A stretch of DNA of 64,000 nt. Source: Flavobacterium sp. Root186 (GTDB lineage Bacteria; Bacteroidota; Bacteroidia; Flavobacteriales; Flavobacteriaceae). Below are positions 53,206 to 62,531 of the stretch, one piece after another. The stretch is from positions 186,114-250,113 of the forward strand of contig NZ_LMHW01000012.1 of NCBI RefSeq assembly GCF_001428525.1, written 5' to 3'. Positions within the stretch are counted from its first letter, which is position 1. Each line of letters starts with the position of its first letter. The notes beneath the pieces were generated by a model that was not told where the DNA came from, did no database searches, and saw nothing but the letters and a program-made list of their open reading frames with translations. The position numbers were made by a program, and so were the translations under genes.

Positions 53206-54258
53206 ATGAGAAGATTACCTATATATTTTTTAATTGATATTTCGGAGTCAATGGTTGGAGAGCCAATTCAACAAGTTGAAGAAGGATTAGCCACCATAAT
53301 TCAGGCATTAAAAACAGATCCGCATGCTTTAGAAACTGTTTTCGTTTCTATAATAGTATTTGCAGGTCAGCCTAAAACATTAGTTCCTTTACAGGAAATA
53401 GTGAGCTTTTATCCGCCAAAATTCCCAATTGGCAGCGGAACATCCTTAAGCAAAGGTTTAGGACATTTAATGTATGAATTAAGAACGAATATCGTTAAAA
53501 CTACTTATGAGGTAAAAGGCGATTGGAAACCAATTGTTTTCTTGTTTACAGACGGAGTTCCTACAGATGACAGCCAGGCAGCAATAAACGAATGGAAACA
53601 AAACTGGCAGCGAACAGCCAACTTAATTGCGATCTCTTTCGGGAGCGAAACAGATACAAAATTATTAGGCGAGCTTACAGAGAATGTTTTACATTTTAAA
53701 AACACAAATGTGCAGTCGTACAAAGAGTTTTTTAAATGGGTAACAGATTCCATTAAAACCAGTAGTATCAGTGTCGAAAATAATTCGAGTGGTTTTGAAT
53801 TAGCAAAATTAGACGGAGAAACACTTTCAAAAATAGATTTAACGAAAGAAACTCCAAATCGTCAATATGTTGATGATAATTTTGTGGTTTTAAACGGAAA
53901 ATGCCAAAATACAAAAAGACCGTATTTGATGAAATACCGCAAAACAATTGCCGAATCTATTTATGCCGGAATCGAACTTTCTTCTAAAAATTACAAATTA
54001 GTCGGCGCTTATCAAGTCGATAATTCTTATTTTGAATTGGCCGATTCAGGAAACTTCAGCAATAAAGTAAATACAGATGAGTTGATTGGCGGACCAACTT
54101 GCCCATGCTGCGGAAATCAAATTGCATTTGCAGTTTGCGTATGCCAAAAAATACACTGCATAGGCGACGAAGATATAAGTACTTGCCCGTGGTGTAACAA
54201 TCAGGGAAGTTACGGCGTAGGAGGCGGTGGATTTGATGTAAACAGAACACAAGGATAA
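53206..54258 (+). CDS. TerY-like VWA protein with C-terminal zinc ribbon
   Basis: The 350-residue protein has an amino-terminal VWA domain (about 1-190) with the site DISESMVGEPI and FLFTDGVPTDDS. A zinc-ribbon-like end follows: CPCCGNQ, CVCQKIHC and CPWC (about 300-340). The fused cysteine-rich end is the TerY-C type. It directly precedes the PP2C phosphatase and kinase genes, giving the VWA-phosphatase-kinase triad described for Ter systems. Confidence 0.9.
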   Translation: MRRLPIYFLIDISESMVGEPIQQVEEGLATIIQALKTDPHALETVFVSIIVFAGQPKTLVPLQEIVSFYPPKFPIGSGTSLSKGLGHLMYELRTNIVKTTYEVKGDWKPIVFLFTDGVPTDDSQAAINEWKQNWQRTANLIAISFGSETDTKLLGELTENVLHFKNTNVQSYKEFFKWVTDSIKTSSISVENNSSGFELAKLDGETLSKIDLTKETPNRQYVDDNFVVLNGKCQNTKRPYLMKYRKTIAESIYAGIELSSKNYKLVGAYQVDNSYFELADSGNFSNKVNTDELIGGPTCPCCGNQIAFAVCVCQKIHCIGDEDISTCPWCNNQGSYGVGGGGFDVNRTQG

Positions 54259-54262
54259 TTTC

Positions 54263-55672
54263 ATGGAAGAGACTAAAAGATATATTCAGTCTTTTTTATC
54301 ACAAAAGAAAATTGACATTTCTGCAGATAAAGCAGCCCTTTTTGCAGCCTTTGCTTCGAATGAACAAAATGTCAATGCAGTAAAAATAATTCAGGAAAAC
54401 CAAAAAATGATTATGCAGAATTGGATATTGAAAAACAGAATCGACGATATTTTGACGCAGACTGTCTCAATACCAAATGGCACAGTAAATAAAAAATACG
54501 AAGCAAAGATTGATTTCAATACTTTGGGCTGGAATGATTTTATTTCATTTGAAATTAAAGGTTTAGAAACCACAGGCCTTGAATTTAATGAAAAAGACGA
54601 ATTGCTTTTGGGAATTCCGGAAGTAAGCGGCGATTTAAAAATAAAGATATTATTTAGAGTAGAAGGCGAAGCAGAAGATGCTGTTTTAAATGAAAAAGTA
54701 ATAACACTTATTATAAATCCAGATCCAAAATCATTATGGAAAAATATAGAAAGTGACCAAAATGATCCTTTCTGGAAACAGGATAACGAAGCTGTTTCAG
54801 CTGAATTTTTAGATAAAAAAATTGTTGTATCTTCTAAAAGAGGACGAAGCCATGCCAATAAAGGATCTTTTAGAGAAGATGATTTTGCTTTTAAAAATCT
54901 TAAAGAAATTGGCTGGAGTATTTTGGCTGTTTCTGATGGGGCTGGTTCTGCTAGTTTGTCAAGAAAAGGTTCAAATTTAGCCTGTAATTCAATTGTTCAA
55001 TATTTTGAGGACAATTTGAATGCAGCAATTTTAAAAGATTTTGATCAGGTTTTAATTGAACATCATCAGAAAGTAACAGATGAAACTTCAAAAAAAATAA
55101 GTCGTTTTGTGTATGATAATCTTTCAAAAGCAGCTCATTTTGCACATCAAAAAATAGAAGAATTTGCAATAAAAAGTGAAGCTGAACTTAAAAGCTTCCA
55201 TGCCACTTTAATTTTTACTTTGGTTAAAAAATATGATTTTGGCTATGCCATTTTAACCTTCGGAATTGGCGACTGCCCAATCGGATTATTGAATAAAGAT
55301 TTAACAGAAATTAAATTAATGAACTGGCTTGACGTTGGTGATTTTGGAGGAGGAACACGTTTTATTACCATGCCCGAAATTTTTCAAAGTGATAAGTTTT
55401 CTACCCGATTTGGTTTTAAACTCGTTGATGATTTCTCTTATTTAATGCTGATGACTGACGGAATTTATGATCCTAAATTTGTTGTTGAAGCCAATTTGGA
55501 AAAAATCGATAAATGGAACGAATTTCTAGAGGATCTAAAAGGGAAAAATGAAGACGGAATTAAAGTTGATTTTGATAAAGAAAATCCTGAAATTGCGCAG
55601 CAGCTTTCGAGCTGGATGGATTTTTGGAGTCCGGGAAATCACGATGACAGAACCCTTGCTATAATTTATTAA
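54263..55672 (+). CDS. PP2C-like serine/threonine phosphatase
   Basis: The 469-residue protein has an unknown amino-terminal part (about 1-180). A PP2C-type domain follows: SFREDDFAF, WSILAVSDGAGSASLSRKGS (metal ligands), LMLMTDGIYDPKF and HDDRTLAIIY. PP2C enzymes remove phosphate from serine or threonine with two metal ions. It starts 4 bp after the third VWA gene and ends 2 bp before the kinase gene, so the phosphatase and kinase form an opposing pair. Confidence 0.9.
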   Translation: MEETKRYIQSFLSQKKIDISADKAALFAAFASNEQNVNAVKIIQENQKMIMQNWILKNRIDDILTQTVSIPNGTVNKKYEAKIDFNTLGWNDFISFEIKGLETTGLEFNEKDELLLGIPEVSGDLKIKILFRVEGEAEDAVLNEKVITLIINPDPKSLWKNIESDQNDPFWKQDNEAVSAEFLDKKIVVSSKRGRSHANKGSFREDDFAFKNLKEIGWSILAVSDGAGSASLSRKGSNLACNSIVQYFEDNLNAAILKDFDQVLIEHHQKVTDETSKKISRFVYDNLSKAAHFAHQKIEEFAIKSEAELKSFHATLIFTLVKKYDFGYAILTFGIGDCPIGLLNKDLTEIKLMNWLDVGDFGGGTRFITMPEIFQSDKFSTRFGFKLVDDFSYLMLMTDGIYDPKFVVEANLEKIDKWNEFLEDLKGKNEDGIKVDFDKENPEIAQQLSSWMDFWSPGNHDDRTLAIIY

Positions 55673-55674
55673 GT

Positions 55675-57186
55675 ATGAGCACGATTACAGTAAAATCAAT
55701 TAATGACACCGCAAAAACCTATCAGTTTGTTGATAATGGCGAACCTATGCGCGGTGGTGTAAAGGATGTTTATTTTAGTCCTGACAGAAAATACGTTGTG
55801 GCTATTTTTAGAGATAAATTAGATTACAATCAAAAAGAAAGGCTGCAGAGAATCACTAATAAATATTTAGTACAGATTCAAAACGGAGATGCGGGCGATT
55901 ATTACTTAAACGAAGTTTATAGATGGCCAACAGACGTTATTGAACATAAAGGACTAACGGGAATCATTGTACCAATTTATGATTCAAAGTTTTTCTTTAA
56001 AAAAGGATATGAAACCAGCGATTTAATTCAGGGAAAAGAAAAAAACGGAAAATGGTTTGCGGGTTCAAAATTTAGGAACCCAAACTTTCCGCTTCGAGTT
56101 GCAAAATCAGAATTAGGCGATTGGCTGAGTTATTTTCAGGTTTGTGTTAATTTGACTCGTGGTGTAAAAAAGATGCATGCAATGGGGTTAGCGCATTCTG
56201 ATTTGTCTTACAATAATGTTTTAATCGATCCAATTAATAAATCAGCTTGTATGATTGATTTGGACGGATTAGTAGTTCCCGGTTTATTTCCGGCAGAAGT
56301 AATTGGAACAGCAGAATTTATTGCACCTGAAGTGCTTTCGACCAAACATTTAGACAAAGCAGATCCAAACAGAAAACTGCCAAACCGATTAACAGATCTT
56401 CATGCTTTGCCGGTTTTAATTTATATGCTTTTACTTCACAGACATCCCCTAAAAGGAGGTAAAGTGCATGATTTAGATACCGAAAAAGACGATTTGCTGT
56501 CAATGGGCGAAAAAGCGATGTTTATCGAACATCCAACAGATCCAATGAACAGGCCAAAACTAAATCAGGTTTCAAAATGGGATTTACCTTGGGCAGATAT
56601 TACCAAATTACCGTACACAATCACGGGGCCTTATTTAAAAACCTTATTTGATAAAGTTTTCATAGACGGATTACACAATCCGATGCAAAGGCCAACTGCA
56701 GAAGAATGGGAAATTGCACTGCTCAAAACAACAGATTTAATGCAGAAATGCCACAATCTTTCATGTGAACAAAAATGGTATGTTTTTGATAATACCAATA
56801 CCCCGAGATGCCCATTTTGTAATACATCGCATAAAGGCATGCTTCCGGTTTTAGACTTGTATTACCAATTTCAGGAAACGGTTTGGAAGCCTGAGAATCA
56901 CAGGCTAATGGTTTATAACGATCAATATTTGTTTCAATGGCATGTTAATCGTAATATTGCCAGAAATGAAAAACTAACGGCAGAACAAAAAGTGCCTGTT
57001 GGTTATTTTACTTTTTATAATGATAAATGGGTATTTGTTAATCAAAAACTGACCTCATTAAAAGATGTTACCGAAGACAAAGAAATCCCTATTGGAACGA
57101 TGCTGGAACTTACAGATGGTAAAAAAATACTGCTGTCAAAAGAAGAAGGCGGCAGGGTTATAGTAGTTACAATGGCCAATAAATAA
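55675..57186 (+). CDS. Protein kinase-like protein with zinc ribbon
   Basis: The 503-residue protein has a kinase-like fold. The catalytic loop is HSDLSYNNVLI (HRD-type with Ser for Arg), the metal site is MIDLDGLVV (DFG-type), and APEVL follows. The glycine-rich loop near GGVKDVYFS is short. Four cysteines (CHNLSC and CPFC) then form a zinc ribbon, followed by a strand-rich tail. It probably phosphorylates serine or threonine in a target of the cluster, opposed by the PP2C protein. Confidence 0.85.
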   Translation: MSTITVKSINDTAKTYQFVDNGEPMRGGVKDVYFSPDRKYVVAIFRDKLDYNQKERLQRITNKYLVQIQNGDAGDYYLNEVYRWPTDVIEHKGLTGIIVPIYDSKFFFKKGYETSDLIQGKEKNGKWFAGSKFRNPNFPLRVAKSELGDWLSYFQVCVNLTRGVKKMHAMGLAHSDLSYNNVLIDPINKSACMIDLDGLVVPGLFPAEVIGTAEFIAPEVLSTKHLDKADPNRKLPNRLTDLHALPVLIYMLLLHRHPLKGGKVHDLDTEKDDLLSMGEKAMFIEHPTDPMNRPKLNQVSKWDLPWADITKLPYTITGPYLKTLFDKVFIDGLHNPMQRPTAEEWEIALLKTTDLMQKCHNLSCEQKWYVFDNTNTPRCPFCNTSHKGMLPVLDLYYQFQETVWKPENHRLMVYNDQYLFQWHVNRNIARNEKLTAEQKVPVGYFTFYNDKWVFVNQKLTSLKDVTEDKEIPIGTMLELTDGKKILLSKEEGGRVIVVTMANK

Positions 57187-57215
57187 TTTAAAATCTAACC
57201 TAATTAATATTTAAA

Positions 57216-58223
57216 ATGAATCAACACCCTATTTTTTCAGAACATCCAGGATTAATAATAGTATTCGCTGTCGCAGTAGTGATTATGTTGTTGTTAGACT
57301 TGGGAATTTTCAACAAAAAAAGCCATATCGTAAGCAATAAAGAAGCTGTAAGCTGGTCATTAGTATGGATAAGTTTAGCAATGATTTTTAGTGGGTTGGT
57401 CTATTACTTTGCAGGAGCTGCCAAATTTTATGAATTTCAGTCTGCATACTGGATTGAAAAAGCACTTTCTGTAGATAATCTTTTTGTGTTTATTTTAGTT
57501 TTTAAATTCTTTGATGTTGCAAACCAAAACAAACATAAAGTTTTATTTTGGGGAATTATTGGAGCCTTAGTTTTAAGAGCTATTTTCATATTCTCAGGTG
57601 CATTCTTAATTGAACTTACCTATTTAAACAAACTTTTAAGCCTTGTTGGAGTAGAAGGTTTCAAATACGACATCAACTTAATCATGACAGCTTTTGGATT
57701 ATTCCTGGTATATGCAGGAATCAAATCATGGTCTGCAGGTGATGACGATGACGAAGAAGATTACAACAATACAAGAGGAGCAAGATTAATCAGAAGATTT
57801 TTCAGTGTTTCTGATAAATACGATGGAGATAAATTCTTTACAATCGAAAACGGAAAAAAATTAGCAACACCACTTTTAGTAGTAGTAGCAGTAATTGAGT
57901 TTACAGATTTACTATTCGCAGTTGACTCTATTCCTGCAATTTTTGCCATTTCGAATGATCCATTTATTCTTTATACATCTAACATTTTTGCCATTTTAGG
58001 ATTAAGAGCATTGTTTTTCTTATTAGATAATTTCATTCATTTATTCAGCAAATTACAATACGGACTTGCAATTATCCTTTCCTTTATTGGTATTAAAATG
58101 ATTATTGCTCCATTCTATCACATCGATTCAATTTATTCATTGATTGTTATTGGAGGGATTTTGGCTATATCTGTGTTATTATCAGTTTTATTGCCAGAGC
58201 CAAAAGAAGAAGTAGCAGAATAA
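57216..58223 (+). CDS. terC: TerC-family integral membrane protein
   Basis: The 335-residue protein has about eight membrane helices. It has the TerC features SVDNLFVFILVFKFF and EFTDLLFAVDSIPAIFAI, in which acidic residues lie within helices. A charged loop (about 172-210, DDDDEEDYNNTRGARLIRRF) faces the cytoplasm. TerC proteins are linked to metal export, notably manganese, and to stress resistance. It ends the cluster, 29 bp after the kinase, and is closed by a strong terminator. Confidence 0.92.
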   Translation: MNQHPIFSEHPGLIIVFAVAVVIMLLLDLGIFNKKSHIVSNKEAVSWSLVWISLAMIFSGLVYYFAGAAKFYEFQSAYWIEKALSVDNLFVFILVFKFFDVANQNKHKVLFWGIIGALVLRAIFIFSGAFLIELTYLNKLLSLVGVEGFKYDINLIMTAFGLFLVYAGIKSWSAGDDDDEEDYNNTRGARLIRRFFSVSDKYDGDKFFTIENGKKLATPLLVVVAVIEFTDLLFAVDSIPAIFAISNDPFILYTSNIFAILGLRALFFLLDNFIHLFSKLQYGLAIILSFIGIKMIIAPFYHIDSIYSLIVIGGILAISVLLSVLLPEPKEEVAE

Positions 58224-58241
58224 ATCAACTTTAAATAAAAT

Positions 58242-58281
58242 AAAAACGGGTGAAAAATGGAATGATTTTTCACCCGTTTTT
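58242..58281 (+). terminator. Terminator of the Ter cluster
   Basis: A 17 bp perfect stem (core CGGGTGAAAAAT) with loop GGAATG is followed by T residues. It lies 19 bp after the terC stop. Confidence 0.9.
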
Positions 58282-58377
58282 TTATGGTTACAATTTGATG
58301 CTCTCAAATAATCTAAAGATAAAAACGACGTACATATTTGTTTTTAAAGGGACAGCCGAAACTTAAATTAATTGTCA

Positions 58378-58385
58378 TACTTTTG
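58378..58385 (+). promoter_or_regulatory. Candidate -7 box of the ABC-F gene
   Basis: TACTTTTG fits TAnnTTTG and would give a leader of about 60 nt. No clear -33 box is visible. Confidence 0.4.
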
Positions 58386-58453
58386 CACTTTCAAAAAGTA
58401 AAGGAAATAAAATAGTTAAAACCTTTACAGCCTGTAATAATAGTCAAGAAATT

Positions 58454-60367
58454 ATGCTTAATATACACAATCTTTCGGTTTCTTTTGGAGGAACATATTT
58501 ATTTGAAGAAGTTACTTTTCGTTTAGGCGCCGGCGACCGTGTAGGTCTAGTTGGTAAAAACGGAGCAGGTAAATCGACAATGCTTAAAATGTTAGCAAGA
58601 GATTTTGCGCCAGATTCAGGAGTTATTTCTCAGGAGAAAGATATCAAAATGGGATTTTTACGTCAGGATATTGATTTTGAACGTGGAAGAACTGTATTAG
58701 AAGAAGCTTATGAAGCTTTTACTGAAATTAAGATTGTCGAAAAAAAATTAGAAGAAATCAATCATCAATTGGTTACCAGAACCGATTATGAAAGTGAAGA
58801 ATACGGTCAGATTATTGAAGATTTATCTGATTACACACATCGTTTTGACCTTCTTGGAGGTTATAATTATGTTGGAGACACAGAGAAAATTCTTTTAGGA
58901 TTAGGTTTCAAAAGAGAAGTTTTCAATAACCAAACCGAAACATTTTCAGGAGGTTGGAGAATGCGTATCGAATTGGCTAAATTATTATTGCAGTCGAATG
59001 ACGTATTACTTCTGGATGAGCCAACGAACCACTTGGATATCGAAAGTATTATTTGGTTAGAAAGCTTTCTTCGAAATTATCCTGGGGTTGTAGTAATTGT
59101 ATCGCACGATAAAATGTTTCTTGATAACGTTACAAACCGTACAATCGAAATCTCTTTAGGAAAAGCATACGACTTTAATAAACCCTATTCTCAATATCTG
59201 GAGCTTCGTCATGAAATTCGCGAAAAGCAATTGGCAACGCAAAAAAATCAGGCAAAAAAGATTGAAGAAACAGAAAAATTAATCGAAAAGTTCCGTGCAA
59301 AAGCTTCAAAAGCTTCGATGGCGCAATCGTTAATTAAAAAGTTAGATAAAGTAGAAAGAATTGAAGTTGATGAAGACGATAATTCTGTAATGAATATCTC
59401 TTTTCCAGTTTCCAAAGAACCTGGAAAAGTAGTAGTTGAAGCTGAAAATGTTACAAAAGCATATGGAGACAAAGTTATTTTAAAAGACATTGATTTGTTG
59501 GTAGAACGCGGAAGTAAAATTGCTTTTGTTGGTCAAAACGGACAAGGGAAATCTACATTTATAAAAGCCATCGTAAACGAATTTGAATACGACGGAACTA
59601 TTAAATTAGGGCATAATGTACAATTAGGCTATTTTGCTCAAAATCAGGCAGAATATCTTGATGGTGAAATCACTTTACTTCAAACCATGGAAGATGCTGC
59701 AACAGACACAAACCGTTCTAAAGTTCGTGATATGCTGGGATCATTTTTATTCCGCGGCGATGATGTCGAGAAAAAAGTAAAAGTGCTTTCAGGTGGCGAG
59801 CGTAACCGTTTAGCTCTTTGCAAATTGTTGTTACAGCCAATCAACGTATTGCTTATGGATGAGCCTACGAATCACTTAGACATCAAATCTAAGAATGTTT
59901 TGAAAGCTGCACTTCAAAAATTTGGCGGAACTTTACTATTGGTTTCTCACGACAGGGATTTTCTTCAGGGAATGTCAAATATTGTTTACGAATTTAAAGA
60001 TCAAAAAATCAAAGAATATTTAGGCGATATCAATTATTTCTTAGAGCAGCGTAATCTTGAAAACATGCGTGAAGTCGAGAAAAAAGATGTTGCAAAAGCT
60101 GCTGCTCCAAAAGAGACAAACAAAACATCTTACGAAGATCAGAAAAAAGGGAAAGCGCTTCAAAACCGTTTAAGTAAAGTTGAAAGTCAAATTAAACAAT
60201 TAGAAAAAGACATTCAGCACGACGATAAATTGTTAGCTTCTAATTATGACAAACATATCGAAGACGCATCGTTTTTTACAGCATACAACAAAAAGAAAAA
60301 AGATTTAGATCAATTACTTCTGGACTGGGAAGTTGTTCAGGAAGAGATTGATAATTTTAATGTTTAG
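58454..60367 (+). CDS. ABC-F family ATPase
   Basis: The 637-residue protein has two ABC domains without membrane parts. Walker A motifs are GKNGAGKST near residue 36 and GQNGQGKST near residue 362. Signatures are FSGGWRMR and LSGGERNR, and the Walker B blocks are VLLLDEPTNHLD and VLLMDEPTNHLD. The linker between the domains (about 240-310) and the carboxy coiled coil (about 560-637) are typical of ABC-F proteins. These act on the ribosome during translation, as in the Uup/EttA group, rather than as transporters. Confidence 0.93.
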   Translation: MLNIHNLSVSFGGTYLFEEVTFRLGAGDRVGLVGKNGAGKSTMLKMLARDFAPDSGVISQEKDIKMGFLRQDIDFERGRTVLEEAYEAFTEIKIVEKKLEEINHQLVTRTDYESEEYGQIIEDLSDYTHRFDLLGGYNYVGDTEKILLGLGFKREVFNNQTETFSGGWRMRIELAKLLLQSNDVLLLDEPTNHLDIESIIWLESFLRNYPGVVVIVSHDKMFLDNVTNRTIEISLGKAYDFNKPYSQYLELRHEIREKQLATQKNQAKKIEETEKLIEKFRAKASKASMAQSLIKKLDKVERIEVDEDDNSVMNISFPVSKEPGKVVVEAENVTKAYGDKVILKDIDLLVERGSKIAFVGQNGQGKSTFIKAIVNEFEYDGTIKLGHNVQLGYFAQNQAEYLDGEITLLQTMEDAATDTNRSKVRDMLGSFLFRGDDVEKKVKVLSGGERNRLALCKLLLQPINVLLMDEPTNHLDIKSKNVLKAALQKFGGTLLLVSHDRDFLQGMSNIVYEFKDQKIKEYLGDINYFLEQRNLENMREVEKKDVAKAAAPKETNKTSYEDQKKGKALQNRLSKVESQIKQLEKDIQHDDKLLASNYDKHIEDASFFTAYNKKKKDLDQLLLDWEVVQEEIDNFNV

Positions 60368-60402
60368 TTAAGATTGTTTCAAGTTGCAATTTTGACGAGT
60401 AA

Positions 60403-60550
60403 ATTTAACCGCAAAGCACGCTAAGATTTTTTATAGTCTGGATTTATAATGTACAAAGTTCGCAAAGCTTTATCAACTAATAGCTTTGCGAACTTTGCGT
60501 TTTATGAAACCTCGCAGATCAAAAAATCTTAGCGTGCTTTGCGGTTAAAT
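60403..60550. repeat. Nested perfect inverted repeats (148 bp)
   Basis: The outer arms 60403-60432 and 60521-60550 are perfect 30 bp inverted repeats (core CGCAAAGCACGCTAAGATTT). The inner arms 60454-60469 and 60482-60497 are perfect 16 bp (CAAAGTTCGCAAAGCT). The words GTTTCAAG at 60376 and CTTGAAAC at 60573 add a third, outer layer. Confidence 0.95.
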
Positions 60551-60564
60551 ATTCATTCAGTTCA

Positions 60565-60596
60565 AACCTGAAACTTGAAACCTGAAACTTGAAACA
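60565..60596. repeat. CCTGAAACTTGAAAC repeat copy
   Basis: CCTGAAACTTGAAACCTGAA is identical to the block at 30391, between miaB and the sigma-54 activator gene. Confidence 0.8.
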
Positions 60597-60602
60597 AAAA
60601 AA

Positions 60603-61565
60603 CTATTTAATAATTCCAATAGACCTAGAATGTGCAATAGCCTCGCTGCTTTCTTTAAAATAACAAACAGAAACATCAAGCGATTCTAAATTTTTCATGA
60701 TCTTCTTAACTTCCTTTTTTTTGCTTTTACCGGTTTGTCTAATGTAAACAGCAATTACGGTAACAGGGAAAATTTTGCAGATTCGCTCGTATAAAACCGG
60801 ATCGTGCTGCGAATCATCTCCCAATAAAACATATTTGAGATTGGGATAAAATTCTAAAACATGTTTTATTTTTTCAAATTTATGATCGTGATTTCCTCGT
60901 CCGCTCATGAAGAAATCAGTAATTCCTCTTCTAATATCTTTCAATAAAACAACTGCGCGCGGCAGGTTATGAATTTTGGTAAATTCGACAATAAATCGGT
61001 ACAAATTCCATTCGCTGCTCGAAACATAAAAAAAAGCATTTTCTTCTTCTTTATTGTGCCGTCCGGCCGAACTTAAAGCCTGATAATGCGGAACAACATC
61101 TTTAAAAACTTTCCTGTCGTTTACATTCTTAAAAAGTAAAATATATATTTTTTTGAAGATATTCTGCGTATGCGAAACCAAAAAAGTATCGTCGATATCA
61201 GAAATGATCCCTAAATTCCCTTTATGCGGACGTATAAAACTTCCTTTTGAAACAATAGTTTTACCGCCATATTTGATGCTCACTTCATACTCGATCCATC
61301 CAAAATGAGTTTCTTTTTCAAGCGGAATGCAGAATTTAAAATAGCCATCATCCAGTGTTTTTGTATGTATTTCCTGTTTGCCGAATTTTAAGTAAACATC
61401 AAAATTTTCAATAGTTTTTATTCTGAATTGATTGACAACCGAGCGTGCATTTTTTAAGTTTTTCTTCTGGAAATCATAATCATACGTTCTCTTAAAGACA
61501 TGCCCCATTACAATTAATTCTTCTTCATTGGCATAACCCCGATATAATTGTAAAATTGGTTTCAT
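60603..61565 (-). CDS. App1-type (DUF2183) phosphatase
   Basis: I prefer the ATG at 61565 (MKPILQLYRGYANEEELIVM), giving 320 residues; an ATG at 61589 is in frame. A strand-rich part precedes the phosphatase-like motifs IISDIDDTFLVSH (DxDDT), FYVSSSEWNLYRF and LLGDDSQHDPVLY. The family includes yeast App1, a phosphatidate phosphatase, so a lipid phosphatase is likely. It diverges from the lipid-kinase-like gene across about 60 bp, which supports a lipid role. Confidence 0.85.
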   Translation of the reverse strand: MKPILQLYRGYANEEELIVMGHVFKRTYDYDFQKKNLKNARSVVNQFRIKTIENFDVYLKFGKQEIHTKTLDDGYFKFCIPLEKETHFGWIEYEVSIKYGGKTIVSKGSFIRPHKGNLGIISDIDDTFLVSHTQNIFKKIYILLFKNVNDRKVFKDVVPHYQALSSAGRHNKEEENAFFYVSSSEWNLYRFIVEFTKIHNLPRAVVLLKDIRRGITDFFMSGRGNHDHKFEKIKHVLEFYPNLKYVLLGDDSQHDPVLYERICKIFPVTVIAVYIRQTGKSKKKEVKKIMKNLESLDVSVCYFKESSEAIAHSRSIGIIK

Positions 61566-61628
61566 TAATTCCGTATATTTATATAACACTGTAAATTAAT
61601 TATTTTAATTGGTTTTAAAAATAAAATT

Positions 61629-62498
61629 TTGAAAAAGAACATCATATTTGTTGTAAACCCTATTTCGGGAGATCTTGATAAATCAAGTTTAATTGAGTCT
61701 GTTCAGGAGTTTGCAGCTACAAATCATTTTGATTTGGAAGTTTATGAAACTACCGGCAACAATGATTTAAAAGAAATACAAGCACTCTATAATCAATATA
61801 AGCCAGAACGAATTATTGTAGCAGGAGGCGACGGAACCATAAAAATGGTTGCCGAAGCGATGGAAGATCATGACGTAATTATCGGGATTTTGCCAGCCGG
61901 CTCTGCAAACGGACTTTCGGTCGATTTAAATCTGCCTGCGGGAATAGAAGAAAATCTTAAAATTGCTTTTCAGCATCATTATATCGAAATGGATATGATT
62001 TGCATTAATGGTAAAAAGAGCATTCATTTAAGTGATCTTGGTTTGAATGCCAATTTGGTCAAAAACTATGAACAGAGTGATGTAAGAGGATTTTGGGGTT
62101 ATGCCTTGCAGGCTTTTACAACATTAACAGAATCAGACGAGCCTTTTGTGGCAACAATATCAGCAAACAATAAAACCGTTGAACATGTGGCAAGAATGAT
62201 TGTTATTGCTAATTCACAAAAATACGGAACCGGTGTAATCATTAACCCAAATGGCGCAATGAATGACGGAAAATTTGAATTGGTGATTTTAAAAAGCCTG
62301 GATTTGTTATTAATTGGAAAAATTATTACTGGAAACATGCCAATTGATTCTGAAGATATTGTGATTATTTCGACAGATAAAGCAGAAATAAAAACAGATT
62401 ATCCGGTTCATTTTCAAATTGACGGTGAATATTGCGGAGCGCAAAAGGAGTTAGAGATTCATATTCTGCACAAACAAATGAAACTAGCAGTTCCTTAG
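61629..62498 (+). CDS. Diacylglycerol/lipid kinase-like protein
   Basis: The 289-residue protein (TTG start) has the DAGK catalytic domain: VNPISGDLDKSSLIE at the start, AGGDGTIKMVAEAM near residue 65 and LPAGSANGLSVDL, a variant of the GTxN motif. Family members phosphorylate diacylglycerol or other lipids (YegS/DgkB type) with ATP. The divergent App1-type phosphatase opposes this reaction in principle. The carboxy-terminal strand domain is complete. Confidence 0.85.
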   Translation: MKKNIIFVVNPISGDLDKSSLIESVQEFAATNHFDLEVYETTGNNDLKEIQALYNQYKPERIIVAGGDGTIKMVAEAMEDHDVIIGILPAGSANGLSVDLNLPAGIEENLKIAFQHHYIEMDMICINGKKSIHLSDLGLNANLVKNYEQSDVRGFWGYALQAFTTLTESDEPFVATISANNKTVEHVARMIVIANSQKYGTGVIINPNGAMNDGKFELVILKSLDLLLIGKIITGNMPIDSEDIVIISTDKAEIKTDYPVHFQIDGEYCGAQKELEIHILHKQMKLAVP

Positions 62499-62531
62499 GC
62501 TTTTATAAAGTTTAAAACTTTGTCAAAGCCA

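Noticed and set aside
54391..54858. 155-codon minus-strand open frame in the PP2C gene
   Set aside because: It is antisense to a clear phosphatase gene and has no family resemblance or start context.
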